Of a stretch of 64,000 bases of DNA, positions 1 through 11,038 are shown one piece after another (position 1 is the stretch's first letter; the number at the start of each line of letters is the position of its first letter). The notes under the pieces were generated by a model that saw nothing but the letters and a program-made list of their open reading frames with translations, ran no database searches and was not told the DNA's origin. The translations under genes and the position numbers were made by a program. The stretch comes from Phytophthora quininea (lineage: Eukaryota > Oomycota > Peronosporomycetes > Peronosporales > Peronosporaceae), in contig JAAVTG010000186.1 of assembly GCA_011947345.1 (NCBI GenBank), positions 1 to 64,000 of the forward strand, given 5' to 3'.

Positions 1-196
1 TAAAGCAGTCCAAAACCTAGTAGGCACAGCCGATCTACTCCTACGGAGTCATCTTCACCACGCCGTCTTGAAACGCAACGTCAGCGTCGCTTCACAGTGC
101 GTTCGGTGACGCGTCCGGTGGCAGTAGCTCATCTCCTTGAAGTTGTCACTGAACCATTGCGTCATTCCCAATCTGCCTGGACCCGACACGTCTCCA

Positions 197-2789
197 ATGC
201 TCAAGGCCTTCTCCCGTCGCTCGCGCTTGACGACGCACCTCGCCACGCGGCGAGAAGTCGCCAGCTACTCGGAGCAGTACCGTCGCAGTCTGGACAACCC
301 TGAGGAGTTCTGGGCCGAGGCCGCTCAAGAGATCCACTGGTTCAAACCGTGGACCAAAACACTCGACACGTACGTCGCAATCAAAGCCAAAAACGACAAC
401 ACATTTTCTAATCGCTTTCATTATACAATTGCAGAAGTCGAGGACCGTCGTCGAGATGGTTCGCTGGTGGGGAGATGAACACTTGCTACAATGCACTGGA
501 CGTCCATGTGGATGCAGGACGTGGAGACGTCGTGGCCTTCCACTACGACAGTCCGTTGACTAGCACCAAGACCAGTCGAACCTACAGCCAACTGCTGAAA
601 GACGTCTCCACCTTTGCCGGCGGATTGAAGAAGCTCGGCGTCAAGAAAGGAGACCGCGTCGTCATCTACATGCCAGCGGTGCTGGAGACGACCGTCGCCA
701 TGTTGGCGTGCGCTCGACTGGGTGCCGTGCACTCGGTTGTGTTCGGCGGCTTTGCGACGCTGGAGCTGGCGGCTCGCATTGAAGACGCTACACCCAAAAT
801 CATCATCTCGGCAAGCTGCGGAGTGGAGCCCAAGGGCATCATCGACTACGGTCCGCTGCTCAATGGAGCCATCGAACGCTCAGCATGGAAGCCAAATAAG
901 GTGGTCATGATGCAACGCGATCTGTGTCCGTTCCCGATGAAAAAGGGACGAGATGTCGACTGGCGAGACGTGATGAACATGGGCACTGCTGCGGAGGCTG
1001 TTCCGGTGCTGGCAACCGATCCGTTGTACATTCTGTACACGTCGGGGACGACGGGGCGTCCGAAAGGTGTCGTGCGGGACAATGGCGGACATGCCGTTGC
1101 ACTCAAGTGGGCTATGCGCAATGTCTTCGACATTACTCCCGACGACACGTTCTTTGCAGCGTCCGATATGGGCTGGACGGTGGGCCACTCCCTCGTCGTG
1201 TATGGCCCTCTGGTTCACGGCTGCACGGTAAGTGTTTTCGTCCGTGATGAAGCTGGTAAAGATAATTGTTTTGTGTAGTCGGTTCTGTATGCCGGCAAAC
1301 CTGTCGGAACGCCTGATGCTGGAGCGTATTGGCGACTCATCACGGAGTATGGCATCAAGTCGATGTTTACTGCGCCAACTGCGCTGCGTGCGATCCGCAA
1401 GGAAGATCCCAACGCGTTGCTCTTGAAGGAAAAGAAGGACGAGATCCGGAAAACGTTCGAGTATGTGGTAGGCTCGGCAATCATCTCTTTATTGGCTCCC
1501 TAACGGAACTTGTTTGCTCTTTGGCAGGACCATGTTCGTTGCTGGTGAACGCGGAGACCCGAAAACGTTCAACTTTTTCTCGGATGCGCTTGGTGTGCCT
1601 CTCATCGATCACTGGTGAGCCTTGCCGTCGTCCAAGTGCTCTGACTGATGCTAACTGGTGCGTTTAGGTGGCAGACTGAGACTGGTTGGCCGATAACCGC
1701 ACCCTGTCTGGGCATGCCAAACGACGACGTGACTAAAGATGGCCACCCAAGGATCAAACTGGGATCAGTTGCTCGTCCGGTTCCCGGGTGGGATGTTCAG
1801 TTGCTGACGGCGGACAACGCCGACGCTGATGAGCATCACGGACACAACCATGAGAGCGAAGAGCAAGACAAAGAGCTCGTGGTGAAGCTCCCACTGCCAC
1901 CAGGTTGGTCGTTGCCCCAGATTGCTTTTTATCTGGACCAACAGAACTCAGTGACTTTCTTTGTAGGCGCCATGACGACTCTGCACAACAATCCCGACGA
2001 CTTTTATGCAAATACTTCAAGCGCTTCCCCGGGTACTACCACACGGGGACACTGGACACATCGACGAAGAAGGCTTCGTTTACGTAAGTAGTGAATGAAA
2101 ACACTGCGGGTTGTGCGCGGTGAACTCATGCGGAATCAATCCTGCTCAACTGGCAGGTGATGTCGCGCACGGACGACGTGATTAATGTTGCCGGTCATCG
2201 AATCACTACAGGCTCGATCGAAGAAGTGATCATTGAAATCCCAGAGGTGGTCGAGTGTGCTGTGGTGCGTCAATTGTTTGTTGGCGGATGGGTTTCGGGC
2301 ATTGCAGTCTCATGATTCTTATTCGTTGCAGTTTGGTGTGACCGATACGTTGAAAGGACATGTTCCCGTCGCGCTTTTGGTGATCGACAAGGAGCTAACA
2401 CGCCCCAAGGAAGAGGTACGACACCACCGCGTTCATGAATCAATACTTGTTAATTTTCTGTTGCTGTGCCATATTAGGTCATTGAGCAAGTCGTGCGTGA
2501 CGTCCGCGAGCAAATGGGTAGTTTTGTGTGTCTGAAGGACGTCGGATTGGTGACGGCTCTACCCAAGACGCGCTCCGGGAAAGTCATGCGCGCTACGATC
2601 CAGGCGGTCGCTGACTCGGCTCCGTTCCGTGTGCCGGCTACCATCGAGAACGTGGCAGTGCTGGATGACATCCGTGAGGTTCTCAAGGGATCGGCTACGC
2701 CAAAACGAAATCCGTTGTCGTTGGCAAGTAAAAACGTTGAGGTCGATGAGTGGAAGGGTGTAATCAGTTGTGAATCGAGTCCACCATGA
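197..2789 (+). CDS. Short-chain acyl-CoA (acetyl/propionyl-type) synthetase, 9 exons
   Basis: AMP-forming synthetase that activates acetate or propionate with ATP and CoA. Exons read 197-369, 435-1227, 1279-1460, 1528-1614, 1668-1903, 1967-2083, 2157-2264, 2332-2415 and 2478-2789, all with GT-AG introns of 51-73 bp. Family signatures: the WFAGGEMN stretch after intron 1, the P-loop-like YTSGTTGRPKG, MGWTVGHS, WWQTETGWP, and a C-terminal RSGK motif whose lysine (2580-2582) is the acetylation-regulated catalytic residue. The start at 197 gives an Arg-rich, acid-free N-terminus suited to mitochondrial import; an in-frame ATG at 137 is an alternative. Two frame slips lie in exon 6, at AAA (2010-2012) and GGGG (2045-2048). 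The exon sum is 2092 nt, so two lost bases give 698 codons. Acetate versus propionate preference is not decidable here; an ACSS3-like enzyme is my best guess. Confidence 0.9.
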
Positions 2790-2872
2790 CTGGGATCCGA
2801 AACTCTGAGCACCTTCGTTTCCTCGCGGAAAATAGCTATCTTATCCCATCTTTTGAGGGGCTCTTCAACAAA

Positions 2873-5151
2873 ATGCCGACACATTCCGCCTTGGAGATAT
2901 CCGGAACTGCTTCCTCGACAAGCAAACGCGGAGGTGATGGCGAGTCGACGACATCCAAGTCTTATGAATACACACTTTTGATTCTTGGCGACTGTGCTCC
3001 GACGTTCACAGCAGGGAATAACGTCGCGGTTCATGAAGTCGCGGTCGAATTCGACTCTCCGATCCAGCAAGTGAGTTGCGGTTCCGGTTGGAGTTGTTTG
3101 CTGTGCGAAGACGGTCGAGCTTATTCATTCGGAGACAACACTTATGGGCAGCTCGGCCAGAGCCATGATCGACCACATGTGCGAGTACCTACACCAATGT
3201 CAAGTCCATTTTGTTTATTGCCACGGCGACGGATTATACGGCTTTCGTGTGGCAGTTCGCACGGAGGATTCGTGTTGGATACAGGGAGCTCTTCATGTTT
3301 GGCTGGCTCGTACGGCCGTCTTGGCACGGCAGTGAAAAAGATACGAGTGTCCCTACTCGCGTTCAGATGAAATGGACGACACTGCTGGCCGCTGCTCCAA
3401 GTGCATCGAATAATCGCAAACAGCAAAGTAATACTGTTCTAACCGAAGAGGAAGACGAGGTGCGGTTCACTGATGTCAGCTGCGGAGATCGCCACACTTT
3501 GGCGTTAGTCATGCAAATCCAGGGAGGTCTGACAGGTAGCAGGCGCTCTGCAGCTAAAGCGAAAACCAGCATTGTTTCATTTGGCGATGGCATGAATGGT
3601 CGACTAGGTCTTGGAGACGAGAACGATCGCCACGAAGGAGCTCTGCTCACGACGTGGCTTGCAACGTCAAATGTACCTGGCAGCGGAATTACTGGGACCA
3701 ACGGATACATGACTCCGCCAACGATCATTGCCATTTGCGCTGGTGTCAATCATAATCTGGCGCTTTCATCGATGGGAGGGGTTTTCTCATGGGGGAATGG
3801 AGTCGATGGGCAGTTGGGTCACGGCATTGGAGAGAGCGAGTGGATGCCTCGACAAATAACTTTTTCAAGAATTTGGCGGTGACTACCATAAGGTGTGGTG
3901 CTTCTCATTCGGTTGCAGTGTCACGGACAGGAGTAGTGTACGCTTGGGGACGAGGAGCTGAAGGACAATTAGGAGTTGATTTGGAGACAAATGTTGCGGA
4001 AGACAGCATTGGGAAGTGTGCTTGCTCTCCACAGTCTGTGGGGATTCTCAAGAGTTCGACGCAACGTGTCGTAGTGCGGACGATGGCGGCCAAACAAAAC
4101 GTTACCCTGGCTATAGATGATCGCGACCGCATGTTTGTTTGGGGTGACAACGAACTTGAGCAGCTTGGACTTCCTACGTCAGTCAAATCGGAGACGGCAG
4201 CGAAATCCTTCATACCAAAGCCAAAGCTGCTCACGTACATGGATATTCACGCTCCAAAAGCAGGTAATACCAACTCTCAGACATTATCACGCGTGATGAG
4301 TTTGAGAGCTCGTGGCTACTACGAAGCCGGAGCCAATTCGGCTTGGACTAGCTCACATTGACGCGGGGGATCGATTTACTCTGTTAGTGTTCAAAACGAA
4401 GCCAGGAATCGGCAGTGCAGGTGGAAATGCCAGGAAGGCACTTCGGTATCGTCTGGAGTTTTTAAAGAGACGAAGGAGTCGACGCCGGCTGTTAGCACGT
4501 GGAATTTTTCATTGACTGAAGAGCTGCCTCTGCTATTCCGTCCAAAGAAGCAGTGTACTTTCAATTCATGCACAACTACAAGGTCTACGTCGACCCATTC
4601 CGCCTCCCGTTGCTCGTGGCGATGATTCTGATGACTACAATGATGAAGATAATTGTTCATCTCCGACAAGAAGCACAAACACTCGTCATAGGCGATCCAG
4701 TGTCGAGCAAAAAGCACCAGGAAGCTCCGGGTCTGAAAAACGAGACTGCTCTCCCAATAGCAGCGAAATCGACGACTGCTTTACGAACAAAACGTCTCCA
4801 GCTTTCGTTAGAGGTTTCGATACGTGGCTGAGCAAGCGGTTCGCTTCACCACCAAAGTCCAGCATCACACCTTGGATCGCTTCGTCTCCAGCGAAAAGGA
4901 AAGAAACAAGTAACGCAACTAGCAGCAGAACTACCGCTATAGCTCACTCTGAAAAGAGCGAACATTTCCCATGCCAACCAACAAGGCCAAAGAGCAAGTT
5001 CGGACCCACACTTGCAATTCGTCAACGAAACAGCAGCAGTAAACCACCAGATTCCATCGCCACACCTGCTACCTCGACGGTGATAAGCAATCAAGACATT
5101 TTGCCGACGCAGGGGCCAACTAGACACAGCCTTTTCGGCTCTCTGGTATAA
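2873..5151 (+). CDS. RCC1-repeat (beta-propeller) protein with several frame slips
   Basis: Regulator-of-chromosome-condensation-type repeats are visible along the gene: CGSGWSCLLCEDGRAYSFGDNTYGQLG, then CGSSHGGFV, CGDRHTLAL with SFGDGMNGRLGLGD, CAGVNHNLAL with SWGNGVDGQLGHG, CGASHSVAV with AWGRGAEGQLG, and VWGDNELEQLG. They make at least five blades, followed by a Ser/Thr/Lys-rich, probably disordered tail ending at 5149-5151. Such proteins serve as GTPase exchange factors or as binding platforms; the partner is not predictable. The repeats lie in three different frames (shifts near 3287, 3305, 3330, 3880, 4330 and around 4520), mostly beside short homopolymers such as GGG. I therefore regard it as one gene with sequencing slips rather than several genes. 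An ATG at 2786 overlaps the upstream stop codon; 2873 leaves an 83-bp gap and is preferred. Confidence 0.7.
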
Positions 5152-5334
5152 TATTGTACAAGTTTCGCAGTGCTTTCTCGAACGTTAAAGAGTTCTAGCT
5201 GCCTGGACTGGGTGCAATAGCCGAAAAGGTTTTACGGAAACTTCGACGGGTATTCCTGCCACTGACAAGCACGGCGTTTTAGAACTAGAGGATTTTGACA
5301 TGGAACACCTTTATCATCTGCATTGGTTTACATC

Positions 5335-6501
5335 TCACTTTTTGTTTTTGTTGAGTTGGTGCGTCTTGTACCGAGTGAAGGCGATTTTGTCGCGATACAG
5401 GAAGGGCGACGCCTGCTGCTCCAGTTCCATTGCAGTCGCCTTCATTACTCGCTGCGCTACAAGTAGCGGGTCCTCACCAGGCTCAGCCTTGGTGACTGGG
5501 AGGAACTGGACCGTGTACGTGTGCCACGGAATAAACAAGTACCAAAGCACGTTCGCCAGGAACGTGCTGGTCTCGTCGTTGATATTTACCGGCTGCAGAG
5601 AGCAGCACAAGTCAGAAGCCGAAGCGAAGAGAAAGATAACACAGATTTCTTACAAAAGGGCCGTCCGATGCGCGGATCGCAAGCGGCTGCACTGTCTTGC
5701 CCAGTGAGAAGAGGAACTTGTGGTATTGCAGCAACCCTTTCCGTCCGTTTGTGAGCCCTCCTGCGCAGTACACACCACTGTTAGAAGCAGCAAGTAGCGC
5801 TTTCAGCATCTGAGACGTCTCCATACCTCGGGGAAAGCAGCAAGTGGCTTGTTCCCTCTTGCCAAGCGGTCGACAATAATCTCCCGAACTGCGTCACGAC
5901 CCTCTCCATTGCCTTGGTTTCTCGACACGTACGGCACGTACACGAGTCCAGCCTTGTCGCCCAGCAGCCGGAAGAACAACATCTTCTTGTAAAAGTCGTA
6001 GCCCAGAATGTACGCTGGGGTGATGCCCAGCATGGCCACAGCGTCAAACTCGCTGATGTGGTTGGCGACGATAATGTCCGCTCGGTCGGCTCCCTTTTCA
6101 AACAAGCGCTCGTCCTGCAGACGCAGTCTGGTGCCCGAGAGCCAGACAAACACTCGAGCCAAATGCCACCGGTCGATCTGCTCTTCAGAGAACACTCGGG
6201 GCAGTATCAGCGCCATCAGGAAACAGCAGACCCCGCGAAAAAGCAGCAACAGTAGGCCGAACGGCGTGTAGAGTAGCAGGAACAAGTGACCGATGCCCAG
6301 CGGACTCTTGATGCGCTCGAATTGGAACATGCTCTCAAACGGCAGTAGCTGCTGCTCCGTCGGAGGGTCCAACTGCACTGGCGTCTTGCCGTCCCCAAGC
6401 AGGTCCAAACCGCGACGCACGCCGTGGACGGTGGGGGACATGGTCTCCATGGACAGGTCCAGGTAGGGCGTCACAGGGGACCCCATCACGGAAGGCGCCA
6501 T
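5335..6501 (-). CDS. PlsC-type lysophospholipid acyltransferase, 3 exons
   Basis: Membrane acyltransferase transferring an acyl group from acyl-CoA to a lysophospholipid. Exons on the minus strand are 6501-5827, 5760-5654 and 5592-5335. The hydrophobic stretch around residues 72-97 is a membrane segment. NHISEFDAVAML carries the catalytic NHxxxxD motif. Exon 1 ends with FPE and exon 2 opens with a GLTNG run, together the substrate-binding FPEGxxxN block. The C-terminus is short and basic. The exon sum is 1040 nt, one less than 347 codons. The missing base falls at the exon 2 acceptor (GG where GGG would keep frame), matching other homopolymer slips here. It is convergent with the RCC1 gene. 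LPCAT/LPEAT-like is more likely than AGPAT from the FPEG context, but substrate is inferred. Confidence 0.82.
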
Positions 6502-6838
6502 GACCAGAGCGAAACTGGGGACGGATTTAGCGCTTGCAGTGACCAGGACGTTTCACTCGGAAGACCCAGCAATAACAGGCAGAGGAAGAGCAGCAGGTCG
6601 GGCGTTGCTGAACGTGTCAACGGCAACTCGGTGACGACGTCGTGATGAATGTGGGACCTGGCAGAGAGATGGCTACATTGTTAATCACTTGACTTTGTAT
6701 GCGCATTGAATCTGATGTGTCGATACACAAGTGTACCCGGAAATTGGTCCTAGTTGAAAGTTCTTGTGACGCACTCGCCTCATTGGACTCGAGCCACGTG
6801 CTAGTTGAGCTCTTCCTGCATGGGGCGTCACTCGGGCA

Positions 6839-7339
6839 ATGCTTCCTCGCTGGGCACTTCGACATCCACATTGCAGAGCCATTAGCAGTGCTGCAGCCAG
6901 GTTTGCACGTCCCAGTGTGGCGCACAGCAGTCCGCAGGGCGACGACTCGAGCGTCTCGTCCTTCAAGGCGCTGGACCGGCAACAGCTCGAGTTCTGCTGC
7001 CTGCTGTGCGGCTGGGACGTGGCCTGCAAGACGTGCCCGTTCAACTGGTACGACTTTGACCCGCGCAAGTTCCGCGGCCAGCGACGACGACGGAAGGACG
7101 ACGACATGAGCAAGTTCCAGGTCAGTGCGGACGAGATCCACCAGGCAATGGAAACGCTGGGACTGACGACGTCGATGGACGAGATGGAGCACGTGACAAT
7201 CACCCAGCAGCAGGTTAAAGCAGCGTTCCGAGAGAAGGCGCTCGAGTGGCATCCAGACTGCAACGACGACCCGAAAGCAGAAGACATTTTCAAGGATATC
7301 ATACTCGCATACGAACTGCTGCTGGCTCATGCCAAGTGA
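6839..7339 (+). CDS. Small J-domain (DnaJ-like) protein, likely mitochondrial
   Basis: Single-exon 166-residue protein. Residues 1-30 are rich in Arg, Ala and Ser and lack acids, as in a mitochondrial presequence. A cysteine cluster (CCLLCGWDVACKTC) lies near residues 53-66 and resembles a metal-binding or oxidoreductase-like knuckle. The C-terminal 60 residues are a J-domain with the HPD tripeptide in EWHPDCND, which stimulates Hsp70 ATPase. No Gly/Phe region or DnaJ zinc finger follows, so it is a class III co-chaperone. It is divergently arranged with the acyltransferase (338 bp between starts). The cysteine-cluster plus J-domain combination suggests a specialised mitochondrial Hsp70 partner; that role is inference. 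Confidence 0.8.
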   Translation: MLPRWALRHPHCRAISSAAARFARPSVAHSSPQGDDSSVSSFKALDRQQLEFCCLLCGWDVACKTCPFNWYDFDPRKFRGQRRRRKDDDMSKFQVSADEIHQAMETLGLTTSMDEMEHVTITQQQVKAAFREKALEWHPDCNDDPKAEDIFKDIILAYELLLAHAK

Positions 7340-7521
7340 CACGAAAGCTGTAAAAGTAATGAGAGATGATCGTGTTTCTTTCAAGACTTTACGACTGGTT
7401 TGGTCACTGCTGCATTAGTCAATCACTGACAGGATTAGTTGTTTCTTGGTCTTCTGAGCACCAGGACGAAGTATCGCCAGAGCGATCGCGCTGTATGGGA
7501 TAATAAGGCTGCCACCGCACA

Positions 7522-7911
7522 TCAAATAATAGCACAGCATTCTTCAAACCACGGACACGGATCCGGCGGCTGTCTATTGAGGCCTGGAAGTTCCGGAACC
7601 TCCACCAAGATGTGTACAACGTCTTCTGGAACATTTTCATTCTTCTCCGAAGTAATCCTTGATGTCCAGGGCTGGATCCATGAGCTCGAAGCCGTCCGCG
7701 CATTCAGCACCACGGCGTCTGCGCCATCTCCGTTTAGCCAGGCACCGTCTTTCTTCGCCAGGAAGAGGTCGAGACGGCGATGGTGACACTTCAGGTCTAC
7801 GTTTGCTGTTTTGATCGCAAACTTCATCTTGTCCACCCAGCAATTCTCATCCATATCAATGTGGAGCGGGCATCCTTGCTCCCCAGCGACCACACAAGCC
7901 AGCATCACCAT
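7522..7911 (-). pseudogene. Truncated Crinkler (CRN) effector N-terminus
   Basis: The ATG at 7911 opens a 129-residue reading frame with the ubiquitin-like CRN header. It contains the LFLAK translocation motif (LDLFLAKKDGAWL, about residues 40-52) and, near residue 106, VHILVEVPE, the HVLVxxP motif that normally ends the header and marks the recombination point for C-terminal effector domains. Here the frame stops about 23 residues later, so no C-terminal domain exists. CRN proteins are cytoplasmic/nuclear effectors of oomycetes. The copy sits alone among housekeeping genes. It could be a relic, a header exon lacking its partner, or a short functional variant. Confidence 0.72.
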
Positions 7912-8842
7912 GCTCTCCAAGAGCAAATTCTGAAATGAATAAGACGTTTTGACGATGGGGGCTGGCCTTCCTTGAGCTGACAAAACCACCTTTCCATTTC
8001 TCGGCAAAACTTGACTGCTAGGAATACAAACTGCCAGCAACCACCACTCAACTGAAGCTTCAGACAAGGGTTCACACCTGCACACTCACATCTTTGCACG
8101 CTGTTTACCGACCTTGACACCGACACCACGTAAAACTCTCGTGCATCGTTGTCGCTCAGAGACCTCCGACGGCTGAGCTTGCATCAGTCTGGGGGGTCTC
8201 TTTGTTAAGAATGAATTCATGTCAGTCGCCATGATTCCTCGTTGCGCTCGTCGATATCCTCATCGGAGAGCATTTAACAGCAGCGCCATCAAGCTTGTCA
8301 ACCACAATCAAGCCCCGACCACCAAGTCTAGCTCCCGCAATCGACGCAACTCGAGTTTTGCTGCCTCCGCAATGGCTGGGACTTCGCCTGCAGTACTTGT
8401 CCATTCGATGACGGTCTTTGTTCTCCAGCGGAAGAAACACGCCAAGAACAAACCTATGATCCCCCAATAGCGACATCGAGGTAGCTAGAGAAAACTTTGC
8501 CTAACATCACTTGCAGTCGCAATGTTGCCTTTATCATGCTTTTCTTCTCTATACATTTGCCCCAGGAGCATCACTCGCTGTCAACCGGTATCTGGATATC
8601 ATGTTTTCCTGCGCTGATCGCTGCAGTCGTTCAGCACGTCGTCGCATTATTGCTTGATTGGCCTGCCAGCTATTCAACGGATTGTCGGTGACAAGTACAT
8701 CTCTGTGTTATTTGTTTGGTCTCTCTAGACCATTCAGGATTGGACTACAGTCACCAAAACCAGTACTATTTCTGTTCTTGCCACTAAATTCGTACTTATC
8801 GTTTGGCGCCATTTCCTGACCTGCGCTTCCAGTGGGGCAAGC
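7912..8842. other. Intergenic stretch without a recognisable gene
   Basis: Between the Crinkler header and RAD21 I see only short overlapping reading frames on both strands (for example 8219-8470 plus and 8222-8476 minus) without motifs or codon bias. The RAD21 promoter presumably lies in the last 200 bp; no TATA box is visible. Confidence 0.6.
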
Positions 8843-10835
8843 ATGTTCTACTCGCAGCTCATCCTGGCCAAGAAGGGCCCTCTGAGCAAGATCTGGCTGG
8901 CGGCTCATTGGGACAAGAAGCTCAACAAGCAGCAGATCTTCCAGGCAGACATCCACAGCTCTGTGCAGGAGATCGTGGACCCGCAGGTGCCGCTAGCGCT
9001 GCGCGTGTCGGGCCACCTGCTGCTCGGCGTGGTGCGCATCTACTCGAGGAAGGTTAAATACCTCTACTCGGACTGCAGCGAGGCGCTGGTCAAGATCAAG
9101 CTGGCCTTCCGTCCCGGCGCCGTGGACCTGCCGGCGACCAACCAGCAGGCGGCGCCCCACGCCATCAACGTCAGCAACTTTGGCGAGTTCGAGGCCGAAG
9201 TGACGTACTCCATCAAGTGAGCAGAATGGGTTATTGATCGTTGAAAGGGTTAACATATTAACCCTGGTTTATATTTTGTAGTTCGTTCTCCGCGCCTTCG
9301 TTGGAGGAATGGGTGACTGCGTCCAGTCAAACAAGACGGCAGGATATTACGCTGGCAGACCCACTGGAGCAGAGCAGACAAGACGATGAATTCCTGGCGC
9401 GAGGTAAGGAGCGTTATACTGTTTTATGGTGGTTATTTATTTATTTATTCTCTTTGTGTAGATGCCATTACGATGGAAGACTCTTTTGGTGGCGAAGCAG
9501 GAGACTGGCAGGCGTTCGACCTGGACGACAACTTCGGCGGGTCTTCGGGCCTTGATATCAGTGCTGTGAGCGATATTGAGGTGGCTCGAGAAGCTGACGG
9601 ACCCATTCCAGCCTTGGACGACTCTGGGCTAATGAACGCCATGGACAAATCGGCGGACAGAAGCTCCTTAGACCAGACAGACTTTGGCTTCAATGACGCG
9701 TCCTTTGAAATGCCAGGAGATGAACCGATGGAGGTCGACAACCCGCTGGACGACCGTATGAACGTCAGTGCTGCGTCGCTGGAGGTTGGTGCGGATCTGA
9801 ATGTCAGTATTAACGGATCCACACGCGCTTCGTTGGATGCTGCTCTCATGAATATCGAAGACGAGGGCAACAGACCTAAAAGAAACGGAAACTCGGACGT
9901 GACCAGGTCACGGAGCTGAGCTCGGCCTTCCTGAAGAAGGGCATGGACGATACGTCGGATATCACTCGGCGACGAGAGATCACGTACCAGAAGAAGACGG
10001 CGGAGAGCTCAGGAATGAGCTTTGGCCCCGACATGTTCTCCCGACCCTGCTTTGTTGGGATTTCCGACGAACTGCTGGGGATGTTCAAAGTCACGATGAA
10101 GAAGCGGAAGTTCCCGTTCGGTCCCACGGACAGAACATCGAACCAGCCAGAGGAGATTGAACTGACCCGGCGCATGAGCGCGAACTCGGTACGAGAAATG
10201 GGGTGCTGGCTATTGGTTTAAAGTAAGTTGCTGAGCTTGTGTTTGCTTGCAGACTGGTTTGGACACGACCATCGCGAGTGATGTGTCGATGTTACACGAC
10301 GGCGAAGAGGAGAACCACTTTGAGTTTGCAGACATGGGTCTGGCAGAGCCGTAAGCGGATTAGTTGGCGCTTTTTCTTCTTCTTCTAGGACAGTAGCTAA
10401 CTGTTTTGTTTCTTTTGCTGTAGTATCAAAGAGACTGAGGAGTATGAGTACGATATCGATGCGCCGTTTGAGCCAGAAGAGAAGGAGATGGAGGATGTTG
10501 ATCTCCAGCTCGGCGCTGTGAACGACATCCGAGGCAATGCCGAGTCGGCGGTCGACCCCACTGAGGCCTCAACCGCGCAGCACAAATGGCACCCACACAC
10601 CGTCAAGGTGATGAAAGTGCTGCGGAAGTCTCTGAACGATAAGGACGAGGTCACGTACGACCAACTCACCAGAAAGACCCAGGACAGACGAACCGCTGCA
10701 GGCCTGTTCTTTGAGCTGCTTCAGCTCAAGACTCTGGACTACGTGGATGTCGAGCAAACTGCGCCATACGCCGACATCAAGATCTCCAAGGCTGCTCGCT
10801 TCTCGGAGCGTATCCCTGCAGTGGATGCCAACTAA
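8843..10835 (+). CDS. RAD21: Cohesin kleisin subunit RAD21/SCC1, 5 exons
   Basis: Kleisin that closes the SMC1-SMC3 cohesin ring in the nucleus. Exons: 8843-9216, 9282-9403, 9462-10188, 10253-10350, 10424-10835. The N-terminal Rad21/Rec8 domain starts at residue 1 ([20 protein letters not shown]) and binds the SMC3 neck. An acidic central region follows. A basic PKRKRK-like stretch sits near 9875-9890. The C-terminal winged helix ([27 protein letters not shown]) binds the SMC1 head. Frame is lost at AAA 9883-9885; the exon sum is 1733 nt, exactly one base short of 578 codons, so a single dropped A explains it. The vegetative kleisin RAD21 fits better than meiotic REC8. Confidence 0.93.
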
Positions 10836-11038
10836 TGAGACCAGTTTTGACCTGCGTACAGTACCGATCACTAACTAAATAAGGCGCTCTTGCTTTCCAG
10901 GTCCCAGGTTTTCGTTTTTGCGGGTGTTGCAAGTTGCAACCGCTATTTTTGCGGATGTCGGCGATCGCCACTTCTCGCTATAGCTTCAAGAAGACCTGGT
11001 TGCTCCCAGTTACTCAAGTATTGTCTGTCGCTGTAGAG

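Noticed and set aside
2786..2872. RCC1 gene start at 2786 overlapping the synthetase stop (ATGA), suggesting an operon-like pair
   Set aside because: Operon-type overlap is unlikely in an oomycete; ATG 2873 is available and keeps all RCC1 repeats.
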